Assembly (NCBI RefSeq): GCF_000722705.1
Contig: NZ_JPFW01000009.1
Location: 1 to 64,000 of the forward strand
Length of the DNA stretch: 64,000 bases
Source: Streptococcus mitis
Lineage (GTDB): Bacteria; Bacillota; Bacilli; Lactobacillales; Streptococcaceae
Reading direction: 5' to 3'
The first letter of the stretch is position 1. Every line of letters starts with the position of its first letter. Below the pieces are notes generated by a model. The model was given only the letters and a program-made list of their open reading frames with translations, did no database searches and had not been told where the DNA came from. Below, one piece after another: positions 10,765 through 20,980 of this stretch. A program made the position numbers and the translations under genes.

Positions 10765-11706
10765 TTATTGAACCCATTCGCCATTATAGTTGATAGAATA
10801 GCCATCTACAGTCGTATTTACTGCCAAAGTACCTGAGTTATAGGCGTAGTACCATTTACTACCGACCTGGAACCAACCAGTGACCATAGATCCTGATGAA
10901 CGAAGATAGTACCACTTGTTGCCAAGGTATTGCCAGCCTGTTTTCATATCTCCATTTGACTGGTCTAAATAATACCAAGTTGAGCCTTCTTGATACCAAC
11001 CAGTCGCCATAGATCCTGATGAACGGAGGTAGTACCACTTATTGCCAAGTTGTTTCCAACCAGTTTGCATTGCAGCAGTTGTTGGATCTAGATAGTACCA
11101 AGTTGAGTTGTCATTGGTCCAGCCACGCACTAGCTCCCCAACCGTCAAACTGTCGATACGAGCATCGAAGCCACCACTCTTTTGTAAATAATACCAATGA
11201 CCCTCGTCATAAATCCAACCAGTTTTTAAAGTGTGATAGCTACGCTGATCTTCAAAATAATAGACTCGTTTCTCTGCTGGACTATCATATTGTTCCCCAT
11301 GATGTTTGTTGGTATTTGTAGCAGTTTTTGCTTCTAAAACTTGCTTACCAACAAACTCTTGTAGCACTCCATTTTTGTCAAAGTAGTACCATTCTGGCAT
11401 TGGCATAGATTCTAATCTTAAACCATTTGGGTAAGGACCAATTGTACTACCTTTAGATGGAAACGGGATGTATTGCCAGCCAACAACCATCTCTCCTGAT
11501 ACATGATCAAAATAATAGGTTTTACCATCAATCACTCGCCAGTAGGTTTCTTTGAGTTCCCCCTTCTTGTAGTAGGTTCTACCATTTTCTTGGACAAATT
11601 TCCAACCTTCTGAATCAGCATCATCCGCCAATACTGCACTTGTCGCTAGCAAACCGAAGAAAAAGACTGCTAATGCGATTTGCATCAATTTTTTTATTAT
11701 TTTCAT
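10765..11706 (-). CDS. choline-binding protein of the CbpC/CbpJ/CbpF type
   Basis: 313 residues. Signal peptide about 1-27 (ends LADD). Degenerate choline-binding-like modules lie at 30-110 (YYKKGELKETYWRVIDGKTY and VVGWQYIPF). A central segment follows, then about five canonical repeats from residue 190 to the end (GWYQEGSTWYYLD, GWQYLGNKWYYLR). The N-terminus closely matches pneumococcal CbpF/CbpC/CbpJ. CbpF inhibits the autolysin LytC and CbpJ is an adhesin in pneumococcus. The position next to ritR is that of cbpC/cbpJ in pneumococcal genomes, where two genes are usual; here only one is present. The exact orthologue cannot be named from sequence alone. Confidence 0.9.
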   Translation of the reverse strand: MKIIKKLMQIALAVFFFGLLATSAVLADDADSEGWKFVQENGRTYYKKGELKETYWRVIDGKTYYFDHVSGEMVVGWQYIPFPSKGSTIGPYPNGLRLESMPMPEWYYFDKNGVLQEFVGKQVLEAKTATNTNKHHGEQYDSPAEKRVYYFEDQRSYHTLKTGWIYDEGHWYYLQKSGGFDARIDSLTVGELVRGWTNDNSTWYYLDPTTAAMQTGWKQLGNKWYYLRSSGSMATGWYQEGSTWYYLDQSNGDMKTGWQYLGNKWYYLRSSGSMVTGWFQVGSKWYYAYNSGTLAVNTTVDGYSINYNGEWVQ

Positions 11707-11772
11707 TAGACCTATCCTCCATAACTGATTGTAGCAAAGACTTTATTTTATGTCAATATATAGAAACTTCTC

Positions 11773-11804
11773 AAAAAAAGCAGTTACAAAACTGCAACTG
11801 CTTT
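11773..11804 (-). terminator. ritR terminator
   Basis: Stem AAAAGCAGTT / AACTGCTTTT followed by a T run on the minus strand, directly after ritR. Confidence 0.8.
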
Positions 11805-11805
11805 T

Positions 11806-12495
11806 CTATTCTTGCATGGTGTAACCAACACCACGCACGGTTTTAATGTAACTTTTTTGACCTTTTACATCAAGCTTGCTACGTAGATAACGGATATAAA
11901 CATCCACGATATTGGTTTCGGTCGCACTTTCATACTTCCAGACACTTTCCAACAACTGCTCACGAGTCAGAACTTTCTTGCTTCCCATAAGAGTGGCCAA
12001 AAGGTCATACTCACGACGCGTCAGAGCAATCATCTCCTCGCCACGATAAACGGTATGATGTTCTACATCCATACGCAGATTGCGGTAAGACGTTGGAACC
12101 TTCATCTGACTACAGTGTTGATCGATAAAGTCCCGACCTCGGAAAATCGCTGAAATACGAGCTACCAGATTTTCAATAATAACTGGCTTATAGATGTAAG
12201 AAACGGCAAAGCGTTGGATTGTCTCAAGCTGGTCTTGCAATTCTTCACGATGGTCCAAGACCATGATGACTGAAGCTGGCTTAGTCCGACTCAGCTTATC
12301 TGCAAAATCCTGGGCTGTCATATCTCCCAGATGAGCATTCAATAAAATCAAGTCATAGTCTGTCTGAAGAGCCATGGAGAGGGCTTTTTGCCCCTCCTCA
12401 ACCTGATCAACTCGGTATTGCTCTTTTTGGAGTTCCAAACTTAAAAAATGAGCTAGATTTCTTTCTTTCTCAAGTAATAAAATCCGTTTCCCCAT
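11806..12495 (-). CDS. ritR: orphan response regulator RitR (iron/redox)
   Basis: 229 residues. Receiver-like domain 1-120 and OmpR-type winged helix about 130-228. The phosphoacceptor position is Asn53 (LILLNAHLGD) instead of Asp, as in pneumococcal RitR, so it cannot be phosphorylated there. Cys128 (QHC) is present in the linker; in pneumococcus this residue senses peroxide by forming a disulfide-linked dimer. RitR represses the Piu iron uptake genes. No kinase gene lies nearby, as expected for an orphan. It follows gnd by 11 bases on the same strand, and 6-phosphogluconate dehydrogenase supplies NADPH for redox defence. Confidence 0.95.
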   Translation of the reverse strand: MGKRILLLEKERNLAHFLSLELQKEQYRVDQVEEGQKALSMALQTDYDLILLNAHLGDMTAQDFADKLSRTKPASVIMVLDHREELQDQLETIQRFAVSYIYKPVIIENLVARISAIFRGRDFIDQHCSQMKVPTSYRNLRMDVEHHTVYRGEEMIALTRREYDLLATLMGSKKVLTREQLLESVWKYESATETNIVDVYIRYLRSKLDVKGQKSYIKTVRGVGYTMQE

Positions 12496-12506
12496 GGCAG
12501 ACCTAC

Positions 12507-13931
12507 TTATTTTTCGTCATACCAAGAGTAGTGGAATGTTCCTTCTTTGTCTTTACGTTGGTAAGTGTGGGCACCAAAGTAGTCACGTTGCGCTTGGATC
12601 AAGTTAGCTGGAAGGTCAGCTGAACGGTAGCTATCAAAGTAAGTCATAGCTGCTGAGAAAGTTGGCACTGGTACACCAGCTTGAACCGCAAGAGCTACGA
12701 TATCACGCACTGCTTGTTGGTACTTAGCAGTAACATCCAAGAAGTACTCATCCAAAAGAAGGTTAGCAAGGTCTGCATCACGGTTGTAAGCATCTGTAAT
12801 CTTTTGCAAGAAACGAGAACGGATGATACAGCCATCACGCCAGATAGATGCGATGTCTGCAAATGGCAAGTTCCAGTTGTTTTCTTTAGAAGCTACACGC
12901 AATTGAGCAAAACCTTGTGCGTATGAAATGATTTTTGAGAAGTAAAGAGCTTGACGGATTTTTTCAATCAACTCAGCCTTGTCTCCTTCAAATTTGAAGG
13001 CAGCTGGTTTTGGAAGGACCTCGCTAGCATGTATACGTTCTTCTTTGTAAGTAGAGATGTAACGTGCAAACACTGACTCAGTGATGAGTGACAATGGTAC
13101 ACCAAGGTCAAGTGATGATTGACTAGTCCATTTACCAGTTCCCTTGTTACCTGCAGCATCAAGGATGTAGTCTACGATTGGTCCGTCTTGACCTTCATCG
13201 TCTTTACGGCTCAAGATATCAGCTGTGATTTCAATCAAGTAGCTGTCCAATTCACCCTTGTTCCACTCAGTAAAGATTTCAGCCATATCTTCTGCAGAAA
13301 GGCCTAGCAAGTGTTGCATCAAGTCATAGCTTTCTGCGATCAATTGCATATCACCATACTCGATACCGTTGTGAACCATTTTCACATAGTGACCAGCTCC
13401 ATCAGGACCGATGTAAGTCACACATGGTTTGCCATCTTCTGGTGCTTTAGCTGAGATTTCTTCAAGAACGTCAGCAACCAATTCGTAGGCTTCTTTTTGT
13501 CCACCAGGCATGATAGAAGGACCTTCAAGGGCACCTTTTTCACCACCAGAAACCCCAGTACCGATAAAGTTGATACCTGAGTTTGCCAATTCTTCATTAC
13601 GACGGATGGTATCTTTGTAGAAAGTGTTTCCTCCGTCAATCAAGATATCACCCTTGTCAAGGTGCGGAAGAAGGGCTTGGATAGTAGCATCTGTACCAGG
13701 TCCAGCTTGAACCATCAGCATGATACGACGAGGTTTTTCGATTGAGTTTACAAAACTTTCAACGTCATAGCTTGGTACAAAGTTCTTTTCAGGATGGCAA
13801 GCAATTACATCTTCAGTTTTTTCTTTACTACGGTTGTAGATAGCAACTGTGTAACCACGAGATTCAATATTAAGGGCAAGGTTACGGCCCATTACGGCCA
13901 TACCTACGACACCAAAGTTAGCTTTTGTCAT
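12507..13931 (-). CDS. gnd: 6-phosphogluconate dehydrogenase (decarboxylating)
   Basis: 474 residues from the ATG at 13929-13931 ([17 protein letters not shown]); the open frame upstream lacks a better start. Oxidative pentose phosphate pathway: 6-phosphogluconate to ribulose 5-phosphate, CO2 and NADPH. N-terminal Rossmann fold ([14 protein letters not shown]) with NADP-binding NRSKEK. The catalytic lysine region ([15 protein letters not shown]) is near residue 180, and the C-terminal helical tail reaches the dimer partner. Co-directional with ritR. Confidence 0.95.
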   Translation of the reverse strand: MTKANFGVVGMAVMGRNLALNIESRGYTVAIYNRSKEKTEDVIACHPEKNFVPSYDVESFVNSIEKPRRIMLMVQAGPGTDATIQALLPHLDKGDILIDGGNTFYKDTIRRNEELANSGINFIGTGVSGGEKGALEGPSIMPGGQKEAYELVADVLEEISAKAPEDGKPCVTYIGPDGAGHYVKMVHNGIEYGDMQLIAESYDLMQHLLGLSAEDMAEIFTEWNKGELDSYLIEITADILSRKDDEGQDGPIVDYILDAAGNKGTGKWTSQSSLDLGVPLSLITESVFARYISTYKEERIHASEVLPKPAAFKFEGDKAELIEKIRQALYFSKIISYAQGFAQLRVASKENNWNLPFADIASIWRDGCIIRSRFLQKITDAYNRDADLANLLLDEYFLDVTAKYQQAVRDIVALAVQAGVPVPTFSAAMTYFDSYRSADLPANLIQAQRDYFGAHTYQRKDKEGTFHYSWYDEK

Positions 13932-14006
13932 ATGACACTCCTCTTGTTTGATTTGTTTTATTTTATCATTTTTACTTTTGAAAAGAAAGAATTTTGTAAC
14001 GACCAC

Positions 14007-15422
14007 TTAGTAGTCCAAGTCATCCGCATGTCCAGAACCATTTCCAACAAAGTATCCTGTCTTACAGTTAAGGGTAAAGAGATAGGTTCCATCTGGCTTG
14101 TAGAGGTTGTAATAACCATTGCCATTAACGATATTGACACGTTCAAGGATGTATTGATTTCCAGTGATATAGCCACGTGAACGTGAAGTCTCTAGAATTT
14201 GTTCCAAGACACCATCCGCGAAATCCCAGGCAGAGTTGTTACTATCATCAATAGCAGACTGATTATAGGCAACACGACTAGCACTTCTTTGAACAGCAAC
14301 CCCTGCACTCGAGAGACCCATATTGACTTCACTACGAGAACTTCTAGTCTCATTTGAGGCCGTATTTGAACTACTTGGTTTTGTCTCACTTGTCGTATTT
14401 GAGCTGGCTTGACTAGAGTTTGAACTGCTAGTTTGACTTGAACTTGAGCTTGAAGCACTTGTTTGCTGGCTCTTACCAAGGCTGATAGCCTTATCAAGCA
14501 CTTTATCAAGCTCCGTATTCCCAGTTTTAATATCTGTAAATTTAGCATCAGATTTAGCTTTGGCATTGGTATCCAAAACACCATCAACAATAGCTGGTTT
14601 TTCAAATTTTGCATTAATATCTTGAATGGCCTTGATTTGCGTTGCTAGACTATCATACTTAGATTTGGCAAGCGTATGTTCACGACTACCTTCCAGCTTA
14701 TCAAGCAGGGTCTTCAGTTGGCTCAACTTATCAAACTGGCTATTTTTCAAAGCCGTTTTATTGCTATCTGTGTAGAAAGTATCATATAAATTATTAAATT
14801 CTTCCACTTCTGCCTGCGAGTTTGTGGTTGATTGAGAAGTCTGAATTTCCTTTGTCGAACGTGCTACTTGACGATAGACATAATAAGCAGTTCCAAGGAT
14901 AAGAACAGATAAGGCTGCTAGAACCCCATAAATCACCCATTTCTTCTTACTTTTTTCATCTTCACTATCCGTTACTCGAGAAAATGTTGGAACTTCTTCC
15001 TCTCCAAACAATTGTATTTCTTCAGTCTCAAATTCTTCGGCAAGAGGAGCTTCTGCAACACGTGTGAATTCTAGATCATCAAACTGACTCAATTCATTTT
15101 CTAGTTCTGGAGAAGTTACTCCTGTTTCCTCACGAAGCTCTTGAAGTAAATTATCCAGAGTCTGGGGTTGCTCTACCTCTGCCTCTTCTTTTTCGATTAA
15201 CTCCTCTTTTTTGTATTGGCGGGTCGCAAATTTATCTGCCTCAATTTCATCTTTGTGTTGCTTGACATACTTATCCAAAATGGAATCTTCAGGTAGGATC
15301 CCTGCTTCCACTTCTTCATTTTTACGCATAGCTTCTCCAACTGTTAGCTCTTTGGCATCATCAAAATCAAATCGCGCTTCTTGACCTTCTTTTTTATGAC
15401 GATTCCGTCTTTTCTTACTCAT
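14007..15422 (-). CDS. mapZ: mid-cell-anchored division protein MapZ (LocZ)
   Basis: 471 residues, close to pneumococcal MapZ (464). A charged cytoplasmic N-terminal region (1-160) is rich in Glu and Lys with phosphorylatable Thr. One membrane segment lies at about 165-187 ([18 protein letters not shown]). An extracellular helical domain is followed by a long Ser/Thr/Asn linker (about 325-370) and a compact C-terminal peptidoglycan-binding domain ([12 protein letters not shown] onwards). MapZ marks the division site ahead of FtsZ and is a StkP target. Next to gnd and the rRNA methyltransferase, as in pneumococcus. Confidence 0.93.
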   Translation of the reverse strand: MSKKRRNRHKKEGQEARFDFDDAKELTVGEAMRKNEEVEAGILPEDSILDKYVKQHKDEIEADKFATRQYKKEELIEKEEAEVEQPQTLDNLLQELREETGVTSPELENELSQFDDLEFTRVAEAPLAEEFETEEIQLFGEEEVPTFSRVTDSEDEKSKKKWVIYGVLAALSVLILGTAYYVYRQVARSTKEIQTSQSTTNSQAEVEEFNNLYDTFYTDSNKTALKNSQFDKLSQLKTLLDKLEGSREHTLAKSKYDSLATQIKAIQDINAKFEKPAIVDGVLDTNAKAKSDAKFTDIKTGNTELDKVLDKAISLGKSQQTSASSSSSSQTSSSNSSQASSNTTSETKPSSSNTASNETRSSRSEVNMGLSSAGVAVQRSASRVAYNQSAIDDSNNSAWDFADGVLEQILETSRSRGYITGNQYILERVNIVNGNGYYNLYKPDGTYLFTLNCKTGYFVGNGSGHADDLDY

Positions 15423-15434
15423 GAGTTTTCCTTT

Positions 15435-16592
15435 CTACTTTACTTCCTGGCGTTTAACACGCTGACCAAAATATTGATATAAATCAACTTTTAAGGTTCC
15501 ATTGTACAACTTACGTTTCTTGTCTGCTTGACTACCATACTTGGCCTCAAAAGCTTCATCACTAGTTAGGATAAATTTGCTCCAAGTTTTCAGCGGTTCA
15601 AATACTTGCCCCATTTCAGCATAAAGCTTAGTAACCCCTGCATCATCTGACAAACGTTCCCCATAAGGTGGATTGGAAATAATCACCCCATTGATCTTAT
15701 CGGAACGTAAATCCTGCACGCGCATCTGCTTAAAGATAATATCTCCTGCAACCCCTGCTGCCTGGGCATTGGCCTTTGCAATTTCCACCATGCGAGCATC
15801 AATATCACAGCCCATAATATCTAGTTCCAACTCACGATCTACTTTCTTAGCTGCCTCTGTGCGAACTTCTTGGATCAAACGATCGCTGACCCAGTTCCAT
15901 TCCTCAAATGCAAAGGAGCGACGAAGACCAGGCGCCATCTTTCTGGCAATCATAACCGCTTCAATACAGAAAGTCCCCGAACCACAGGTCGGATCAATCA
16001 AAGGCTTGTCTGGATACCAGTTAGAAAGTTGTAAAATAGCTGACGCCATGTTTTCCTTGATAGGAGCCCCACCTTTTTCGGTACGATAGCCACGTTTAAA
16101 GAGACTGGAGCCTGTCGTATCAATCATGACAGTTGCTACATCTTTGAGAATAGATACCTCAATCTTAAATTCAGGACCAGTTTCCATCAGAGGAACACCT
16201 TCTGGACGAGCATAGTGTTTCTGCAATTTCTTGACAACAGCCTTCTTTGAAATAGCTTGCACACTTGGTTCATTGTGTAGTTTAGATTTAACACATTTAG
16301 CTTTTGAAATTGGGAACCGAGCTCCAAGTGGTAAATAATTTTCCCAATCTAGGGCAAATACTCCCTGAAACAGCTCCTCAAAAGTCTTAGCAGGGAATGT
16401 GCCTACAATAATCTTGATACGGTCTGCTGCTCGAAGCCAGAGGTTGGTTTCGATAATGGCTCTTGCATCTCCTTGAAAACGAACACGGCCGTTTTCAACC
16501 TGACAATCATAGCCCAACTCTCGCATTTCTCGTCCCACAACAGCTTCAAGACCCGCTGCAGCAGTCGCGATTAAATTAAATTCTTTTTTCAT
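15435..16592 (-). CDS. THUMP-domain class I methyltransferase, RlmL/RlmK type
   Basis: 385 residues. N-terminal ferredoxin-like plus THUMP domain (1-160), then a Rossmann methyltransferase with DPTCGSGTFCIEA (SAM loop, about 200) and NPPYGERL (catalytic NPPY, about 310). This makes N2-guanine methylation of 23S rRNA (G2445-type) the most likely reaction; annotations as an N6-adenine DNA methylase are common but less likely given THUMP. 13 bases upstream of mapZ, probably cotranscribed. Confidence 0.9.
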   Translation of the reverse strand: MKKEFNLIATAAAGLEAVVGREMRELGYDCQVENGRVRFQGDARAIIETNLWLRAADRIKIIVGTFPAKTFEELFQGVFALDWENYLPLGARFPISKAKCVKSKLHNEPSVQAISKKAVVKKLQKHYARPEGVPLMETGPEFKIEVSILKDVATVMIDTTGSSLFKRGYRTEKGGAPIKENMASAILQLSNWYPDKPLIDPTCGSGTFCIEAVMIARKMAPGLRRSFAFEEWNWVSDRLIQEVRTEAAKKVDRELELDIMGCDIDARMVEIAKANAQAAGVAGDIIFKQMRVQDLRSDKINGVIISNPPYGERLSDDAGVTKLYAEMGQVFEPLKTWSKFILTSDEAFEAKYGSQADKKRKLYNGTLKVDLYQYFGQRVKRQEVK

Positions 16593-16628
16593 GTTACAGT
16601 CTTATAAGACCTTTCTATATGTCCACTT

Positions 16629-16667
16629 TAAAAAATGAGGTTGAGAAAGTTTTCTCAGCCCCAACCT
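16629..16667 (-). terminator. rnpB terminator
   Basis: GC-containing hairpin GGTTGGGGCTGAGAAA / TTTCTCAACCTC then a T run on the minus strand, right after the RNase P RNA. Confidence 0.8.
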
Positions 16668-17062
16668 ATATGCAATTTTCTATAAGCCATGTTTTGTTCC
16701 AGAAGTGACTAGGACCACTTCCTTCGATAATCATCTGTCTACCACTAACAGCATAGAGCTGATAGTAGTCAGAGTACTACGTTCGTTTCCGTGCACTCCA
16801 TGCCCCGACCAAAATTTGGGTTGCTAGCTTGAGGGGTTTACCGCGTTCCACTCTCTCCGTTTCCAGAAAGACTCCGTCACTGTGGCACTTTCAAGCCTAC
16901 TCTGACCTATCCAAGGACTTAGCCATTTCAACTGCCGTAACGATTTCTCGTCCCTAGGCTTATGAGTTCGCCTAGCACAAACACTACAGGCATCACAGCC
17001 TGTGCTAGCATGGACTTTCCTCATGAAAAGAAATTCTCTCCACGCGATTATCCAAAAATTGC
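16668..17062 (-). ncRNA. rnpB: RNase P RNA (class B)
   Basis: The catalytic RNA of RNase P, which trims tRNA 5' ends. On the minus strand it shows the conserved 5' core GAGGAAAGTCCATGCTAGCA with the partner GGGCATGGAGTGCACGGAAA-type segment and, near the 3' end, the conserved region ending TGGCTTATAG. About 390 bases, the usual class B length. Sits between gpsB and the methyltransferase gene as in pneumococcus. Ends are estimated to within about 10 bases. Confidence 0.92.
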
Positions 17063-17079
17063 ACTTTTCAAATAAGCTC

Positions 17080-17409
17080 TTATAGATCAGAGTTATCTAA
17101 AATTTGTTTACCAAACACTTCTTTTTCGAGACGATTCAAGCGTTTCAAAATATCAAAATTCGTCATAGAGCTTGTAGTTGCCGCTTCAAGAGGTTCTGTT
17201 TGAACTGGTGAAGGTTTCGGTTTACGAGATAATTCTTCCTTCAACTCAGCAATTTCTTGACGGAGAGACTTGACTAGAGCAGCATAAGTTTCATAGTCCT
17301 TGATGACATCGTCCAAAAATTCATCAACTTCAACCTTACTATACCCACGGACTTCACGTCCAAACTCTTGTTCAAAAATATCTTTTGCTGAAAAAATAAT
17401 ACTTGCCAT
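17080..17409 (-). CDS. gpsB: division regulator GpsB
   Basis: 109 residues from the ATG at 17407-17409 ([16 protein letters not shown]), the length of pneumococcal GpsB; an ATG four codons earlier is less well placed. DivIVA-like N-terminal membrane-associating domain (1-60) with coiled coil, a Pro-rich linker and a short C-terminal trimerisation helix ([17 protein letters not shown]). Coordinates septal and peripheral peptidoglycan synthesis with PBPs and StkP. rnpB follows almost at once. Confidence 0.93.
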   Translation of the reverse strand: MASIIFSAKDIFEQEFGREVRGYSKVEVDEFLDDVIKDYETYAALVKSLRQEIAELKEELSRKPKPSPVQTEPLEAATTSSMTNFDILKRLNRLEKEVFGKQILDNSDL

Positions 17410-17481
17410 CTCTCTCTCCATTCTCGATTTCTAATAGTATTATTATATAAAAAAAGGCAAACAAAAATCAAGGTCAAAGGC

Positions 17482-18009
17482 TTACTTTTCAGAAAAATTT
17501 TCTGCCAGCTCATTTAAGTCTTCAAAGGTTAGCCTTTTTATACGATAGCCTTCCTGATTTGTCATCAGCTTGTCCATAAATTTTAATTTTGTCTCATTTT
17601 CTGGATCATAGAAAAAATAGGCTAAATCAGTATTTTCCAGTAAAAATCGTTGGTAATCACGCAGTTGGCCCACATGTTCATATTTGGGATAGGCATATTT
17701 AACGAAATCTACCTGCTTAAATTGGCCAAGTTTAAGCTGATTAGCTTCATTCCAATTTTCCCCGTGTGTTTCAAAATCAAAAATAGTCGCTAGGCTGAAA
17801 TCATACTCGTCCTTCATTTCATTTGCGACATCCAGAACCCAAGATTCAAATCCCAAATTCCCTGTAAAGACCAGCCATTTAAGCCCTTCTTCTGCTAAGT
17901 TTTCTAAATCTCTTCTAATCGCTTTCTTTATAATTTTTAACCTGATATCTTTTTCGTTAAAGACACCCAAATCAAAGCTAGAATAGCCCATAATCAAAGC
18001 TCTAGTCAT
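17482..18009 (-). CDS. YpsA-like DUF1273 (SLOG superfamily) protein
   Basis: 175 residues, matching the family length. Rossmann-like fold with the [10 protein letters not shown] start and [15 protein letters not shown] typical of DUF1273/YpsA. In Bacillus YpsA affects cell division; in Mitis streptococci it lies beside gpsB and recU. Its ligand is unknown. Divergent from recU. Confidence 0.88.
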   Translation of the reverse strand: MTRALIMGYSSFDLGVFNEKDIRLKIIKKAIRRDLENLAEEGLKWLVFTGNLGFESWVLDVANEMKDEYDFSLATIFDFETHGENWNEANQLKLGQFKQVDFVKYAYPKYEHVGQLRDYQRFLLENTDLAYFFYDPENETKLKFMDKLMTNQEGYRIKRLTFEDLNELAENFSEK

Positions 18010-18033
18010 TTTTACACCTTTCTTTATACTTTA

Positions 18034-18042
18034 TGGTATAAT
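18034..18042 (+). promoter_or_regulatory. extended -10 promoter of recU-pbp1A
   Basis: TGGTATAAT, an extended -10 box, 32 bases before the recU ATG; AAGGAG follows at 18064-18069. Confidence 0.55.
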
Positions 18043-18074
18043 AGAGTGATGTTATTGTACCAATAAGGAGAAAT

Positions 18075-18671
18075 ATGGTCAACTATCCTCATAAAATTTC
18101 ATCAAAAAAAAGCCAAATATCTATTTCTCAACCAAAAAATTTCGCAAATCGAGGAATGACTTTTGAAAAGATGATTAACGCTACCAACGACTACTATCTG
18201 ACACATGGCATGGCCGTTATCCATAAAAAACCGACGCCTGTTCAGATCGTTCGAGTAGACTATCCTCAACGTAGTCGAGCTAAAATTGTAGAGGCCTATT
18301 TTAGACAGGCTTCCACAACGGATTACTCTGGCGTATATAGAGGACATTACATTGACTTTGAAGCCAAGGAAACACGACAAAAAAATGCTATTCCACTAAA
18401 AAACTTCCATCTTCATCAGATTCAACATATGGAACAAGTTCTGGAACAGCAGGGCATTTGCTTCGTTCTACTTCATTTTTCTTCTCAACAAGAAACTTAC
18501 TTGTTACCGGCACTTGATTTGATTCGCTTTTATCATCAAGATAAGGGGCAAAAATCAATGCCACTTGGATATATTCGGGAAAACGGATATTTAGTAAAAC
18601 AGGGAGCCTTCCCTCAAATTCCCTATCTCGACATTATCAAAGAACATTTACTAGGTGGTAAAACAAGATGA
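18075..18671 (+). CDS. recU: Holliday junction resolvase RecU
   Basis: 198 residues. PD-(D/E)xK nuclease fold: catalytic Asp and Glu-Lys in [10 protein letters not shown] (about 95-104), with an N-terminal [11 protein letters not shown] basic segment. Resolves recombination intermediates during repair and transformation. The stop overlaps the start of pbp1A as ATGA, the usual Firmicute recU-pbp1 pairing. Confidence 0.95.
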   Translation: MVNYPHKISSKKSQISISQPKNFANRGMTFEKMINATNDYYLTHGMAVIHKKPTPVQIVRVDYPQRSRAKIVEAYFRQASTTDYSGVYRGHYIDFEAKETRQKNAIPLKNFHLHQIQHMEQVLEQQGICFVLLHFSSQQETYLLPALDLIRFYHQDKGQKSMPLGYIRENGYLVKQGAFPQIPYLDIIKEHLLGGKTR

Positions 18672-20845
18672 ACAAACAAATTATTCTGCGATTCTTAAAG
18701 TATATGGGAATTACATTCCTTACCTTATTTATCGCAATATTTCTATTAGGTGGTGGTGTTTTCCTCTACTTTGTTAGCAAGGCTCCAGCCTTATCTGAAA
18801 GTAAATTAGTTGCGACAACTTCCAGCAAAATTTATGACAACAAGAACGAATTGATTGCTGACCTTGGATCTGAACGTCGCGTAAATGCTCAAGCCAATGA
18901 AATTCCCACTAATTTGGTCAAAGCTATTGTCTCAATCGAAGATCACCGCTTCTTTGATCATAGAGGTGTTGATACCATCCGTATCATGGGTGCAACATTA
19001 CGAAATCTCCAAGGAAGAGGAGGGCTCCAAGGTGCTTCAACCTTGACTCAGCAATTAATTAAATTAACTTATTTCTCAACTTCAACTGCTGATCAAACTT
19101 TGTCACGTAAAGCTCAAGAAGCTTGGCTAGCCGTTCAATTAGAACAAAAAGCAACTAAGCAAGAAATCCTGACCTATTACATCAATAAAGTCTACATGTC
19201 TAACGGTAATTATGGAATGCAAACCGCAGCCCAAAATTACTACGGAAAAGATTTGAAAGAATTAAGCTTGCCGCAGTTAGCACTCCTAGCTGGAATGCCT
19301 CAGGCACCGAACCAATATGATCCGTATTCCCATCCAGAAGCCGCTCTCGAACGTCGTAATTTAGTACTTTCAGAAATGAAAGACCAAAATTACATCAGTG
19401 CAGAACAGTATGAGAAAGCAATTAATACTCCTATCACTGACGGTCTTCAGAGCTTGAAATCAGCCAATAGTTACCCAGCTTATATGGATAACTACCTCAA
19501 AGAAGTAATCGACCAAGTAGAACAAGAAACTGGTTACAACCTTCTTACTACAGGTATGGATGTCTACACAAATGTGGACAAAGATGTTCAAAAGCGACTT
19601 TGGGATGTTTATAACACAGATGAGTATGTTGCTTACCCAGATGATGAAATCCAAGTAGCATCCACTATCGTAGATGTAACAAATGGTAAAGTACTTGCTC
19701 AGTTAGGGGCCCGTCACCAATCAAGTAATGTATCTTTCGGCATCAACCAAGCCGTGGAAACAAACCGTGACTGGGGTTCTACTATGAAACCAATTACTGA
19801 CTATGCTCCCGCGTTAGAGTATGGAGTTTATGACTCTACTGCAACTATTGTACATGACGTTCCTTATAATTATCCTGGTACTGATATTCCAGTCTACAAC
19901 TGGGACCATGGCTACTTTGGAAATATTACAATTCAGTACGCTCTTCAACAGTCACGTAATGTCACAGCCGTTGAAACTCTTAATAAGGTTGGTTTGGACA
20001 GAGCCAAAACCTTCCTCAATGGATTAGGTATTGACTATCCAAGCATACACTATGCCAATGCCATTTCAAGTAATACACCTGAATCCAACAAAAAATACGG
20101 TGCAAGTAGTGAAAAAATGGCTGCTGCCTATGCAGCTTTTGCTAATGGTGGAATTTACCATAAACCAATGTATATAAATAAAATCGTCTTCAGTGATGGT
20201 AGTGAAAAAGAATTTTCAGACGCTGGCACACGAGCTATGAAAGAAACCACTGCCTATATGATGACCGAAATGATGAAAACTGTCTTAGTTTATGGAACTG
20301 GACGTGGAGCCTACCTACCATGGCTTCCACAAGCAGGTAAGACAGGTACTTCTAACTATACTGACGACGAAATTGAAAAGCATATCAAGAACACTGGCTA
20401 CGTAGCTCCAGATGAAATGTTTGTAGGTTATACTCGCAAATATGCAATGGCTGTTTGGACTGGTTACTCAAATCGTCTCACTCCAATCATTGGAGATGGT
20501 TTCCTCGTAGCTGGTAGAGTCTATCGATCAATGATGACCTACCTCTCAGAAGATAACCACCCTGGAGATTGGACAATGCCAGATGGCTTATACAGAAATG
20601 GAGAGTTTGTCTTCCAAAACGGAGCAAGAAATAGTTGGAATACACCAGCTACACAACAAACACAGTCAGTAGAGAATTCCTCTACAACAACTGAAAGTTC
20701 AACTACTCAAGCAAATACGACGGTTGGGCAACAACCCAATAATGCTCCAGCAACTGATCCAAATCAAGGACAAGCTGGTCAAGCCGTCCAACCAGTACAA
20801 CCAACACCACAAAATCCACCAGTTCAACAACAACCACAACAGTAA
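18668..20845 (+). CDS. pbp1A: class A penicillin-binding protein 1A (mosaic-type allele)
   Basis: 725 residues; pneumococcal PBP1A has 719. One N-terminal membrane segment (9-32). GT51 glycosyltransferase domain ([19 protein letters not shown]). Transpeptidase with the active Ser in STMK, SRN and KTGTS motifs. A low-complexity Thr/Gln/Pro tail covers the last 70 residues. Compared from memory with susceptible pneumococcal R6, the residue after SRNV is Thr rather than Pro (P432T) and the TSQF block reads NTGY (574-577). Both are classic substitutions of beta-lactam-resistant mosaic alleles. The Thr of STMK is unchanged. Confidence 0.95.
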   Translation: MNKQIILRFLKYMGITFLTLFIAIFLLGGGVFLYFVSKAPALSESKLVATTSSKIYDNKNELIADLGSERRVNAQANEIPTNLVKAIVSIEDHRFFDHRGVDTIRIMGATLRNLQGRGGLQGASTLTQQLIKLTYFSTSTADQTLSRKAQEAWLAVQLEQKATKQEILTYYINKVYMSNGNYGMQTAAQNYYGKDLKELSLPQLALLAGMPQAPNQYDPYSHPEAALERRNLVLSEMKDQNYISAEQYEKAINTPITDGLQSLKSANSYPAYMDNYLKEVIDQVEQETGYNLLTTGMDVYTNVDKDVQKRLWDVYNTDEYVAYPDDEIQVASTIVDVTNGKVLAQLGARHQSSNVSFGINQAVETNRDWGSTMKPITDYAPALEYGVYDSTATIVHDVPYNYPGTDIPVYNWDHGYFGNITIQYALQQSRNVTAVETLNKVGLDRAKTFLNGLGIDYPSIHYANAISSNTPESNKKYGASSEKMAAAYAAFANGGIYHKPMYINKIVFSDGSEKEFSDAGTRAMKETTAYMMTEMMKTVLVYGTGRGAYLPWLPQAGKTGTSNYTDDEIEKHIKNTGYVAPDEMFVGYTRKYAMAVWTGYSNRLTPIIGDGFLVAGRVYRSMMTYLSEDNHPGDWTMPDGLYRNGEFVFQNGARNSWNTPATQQTQSVENSSTTTESSTTQANTTVGQQPNNAPATDPNQGQAGQAVQPVQPTPQNPPVQQQPQQ

Positions 20846-20847
20846 AA

Positions 20848-20882
20848 AGAAAATCCTGAGTTCAAGGCTCAGGATTTTTTCT
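20848..20882 (+). terminator. pbp1A terminator
   Basis: Stem AAATCCTGAG / CTCAGGATTT with loop TTCAAGG, then T run. Confidence 0.85.
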
Positions 20883-20943
20883 ATAATAAAATATATTTCG
20901 CAATATTAAAAATAGAATAGCCATCAATCTATTTTCTAGAAAC

Positions 20944-20978
20944 CAAAAGAAGTCAGCTAAAAACTAACTTCTTTTTTA
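20944..20978 (-). terminator. aliA terminator
   Basis: Stem AAAGAAGTTAG / CTGACTTCTTT type (one bulge) with T run on the minus strand, just after the aliA stop. Confidence 0.65.
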
Positions 20979-20980
20979 TC

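Noticed and set aside
16824-17024. Open frame of 66 codons on the minus strand
   Set aside because: It lies wholly inside RNase P RNA.
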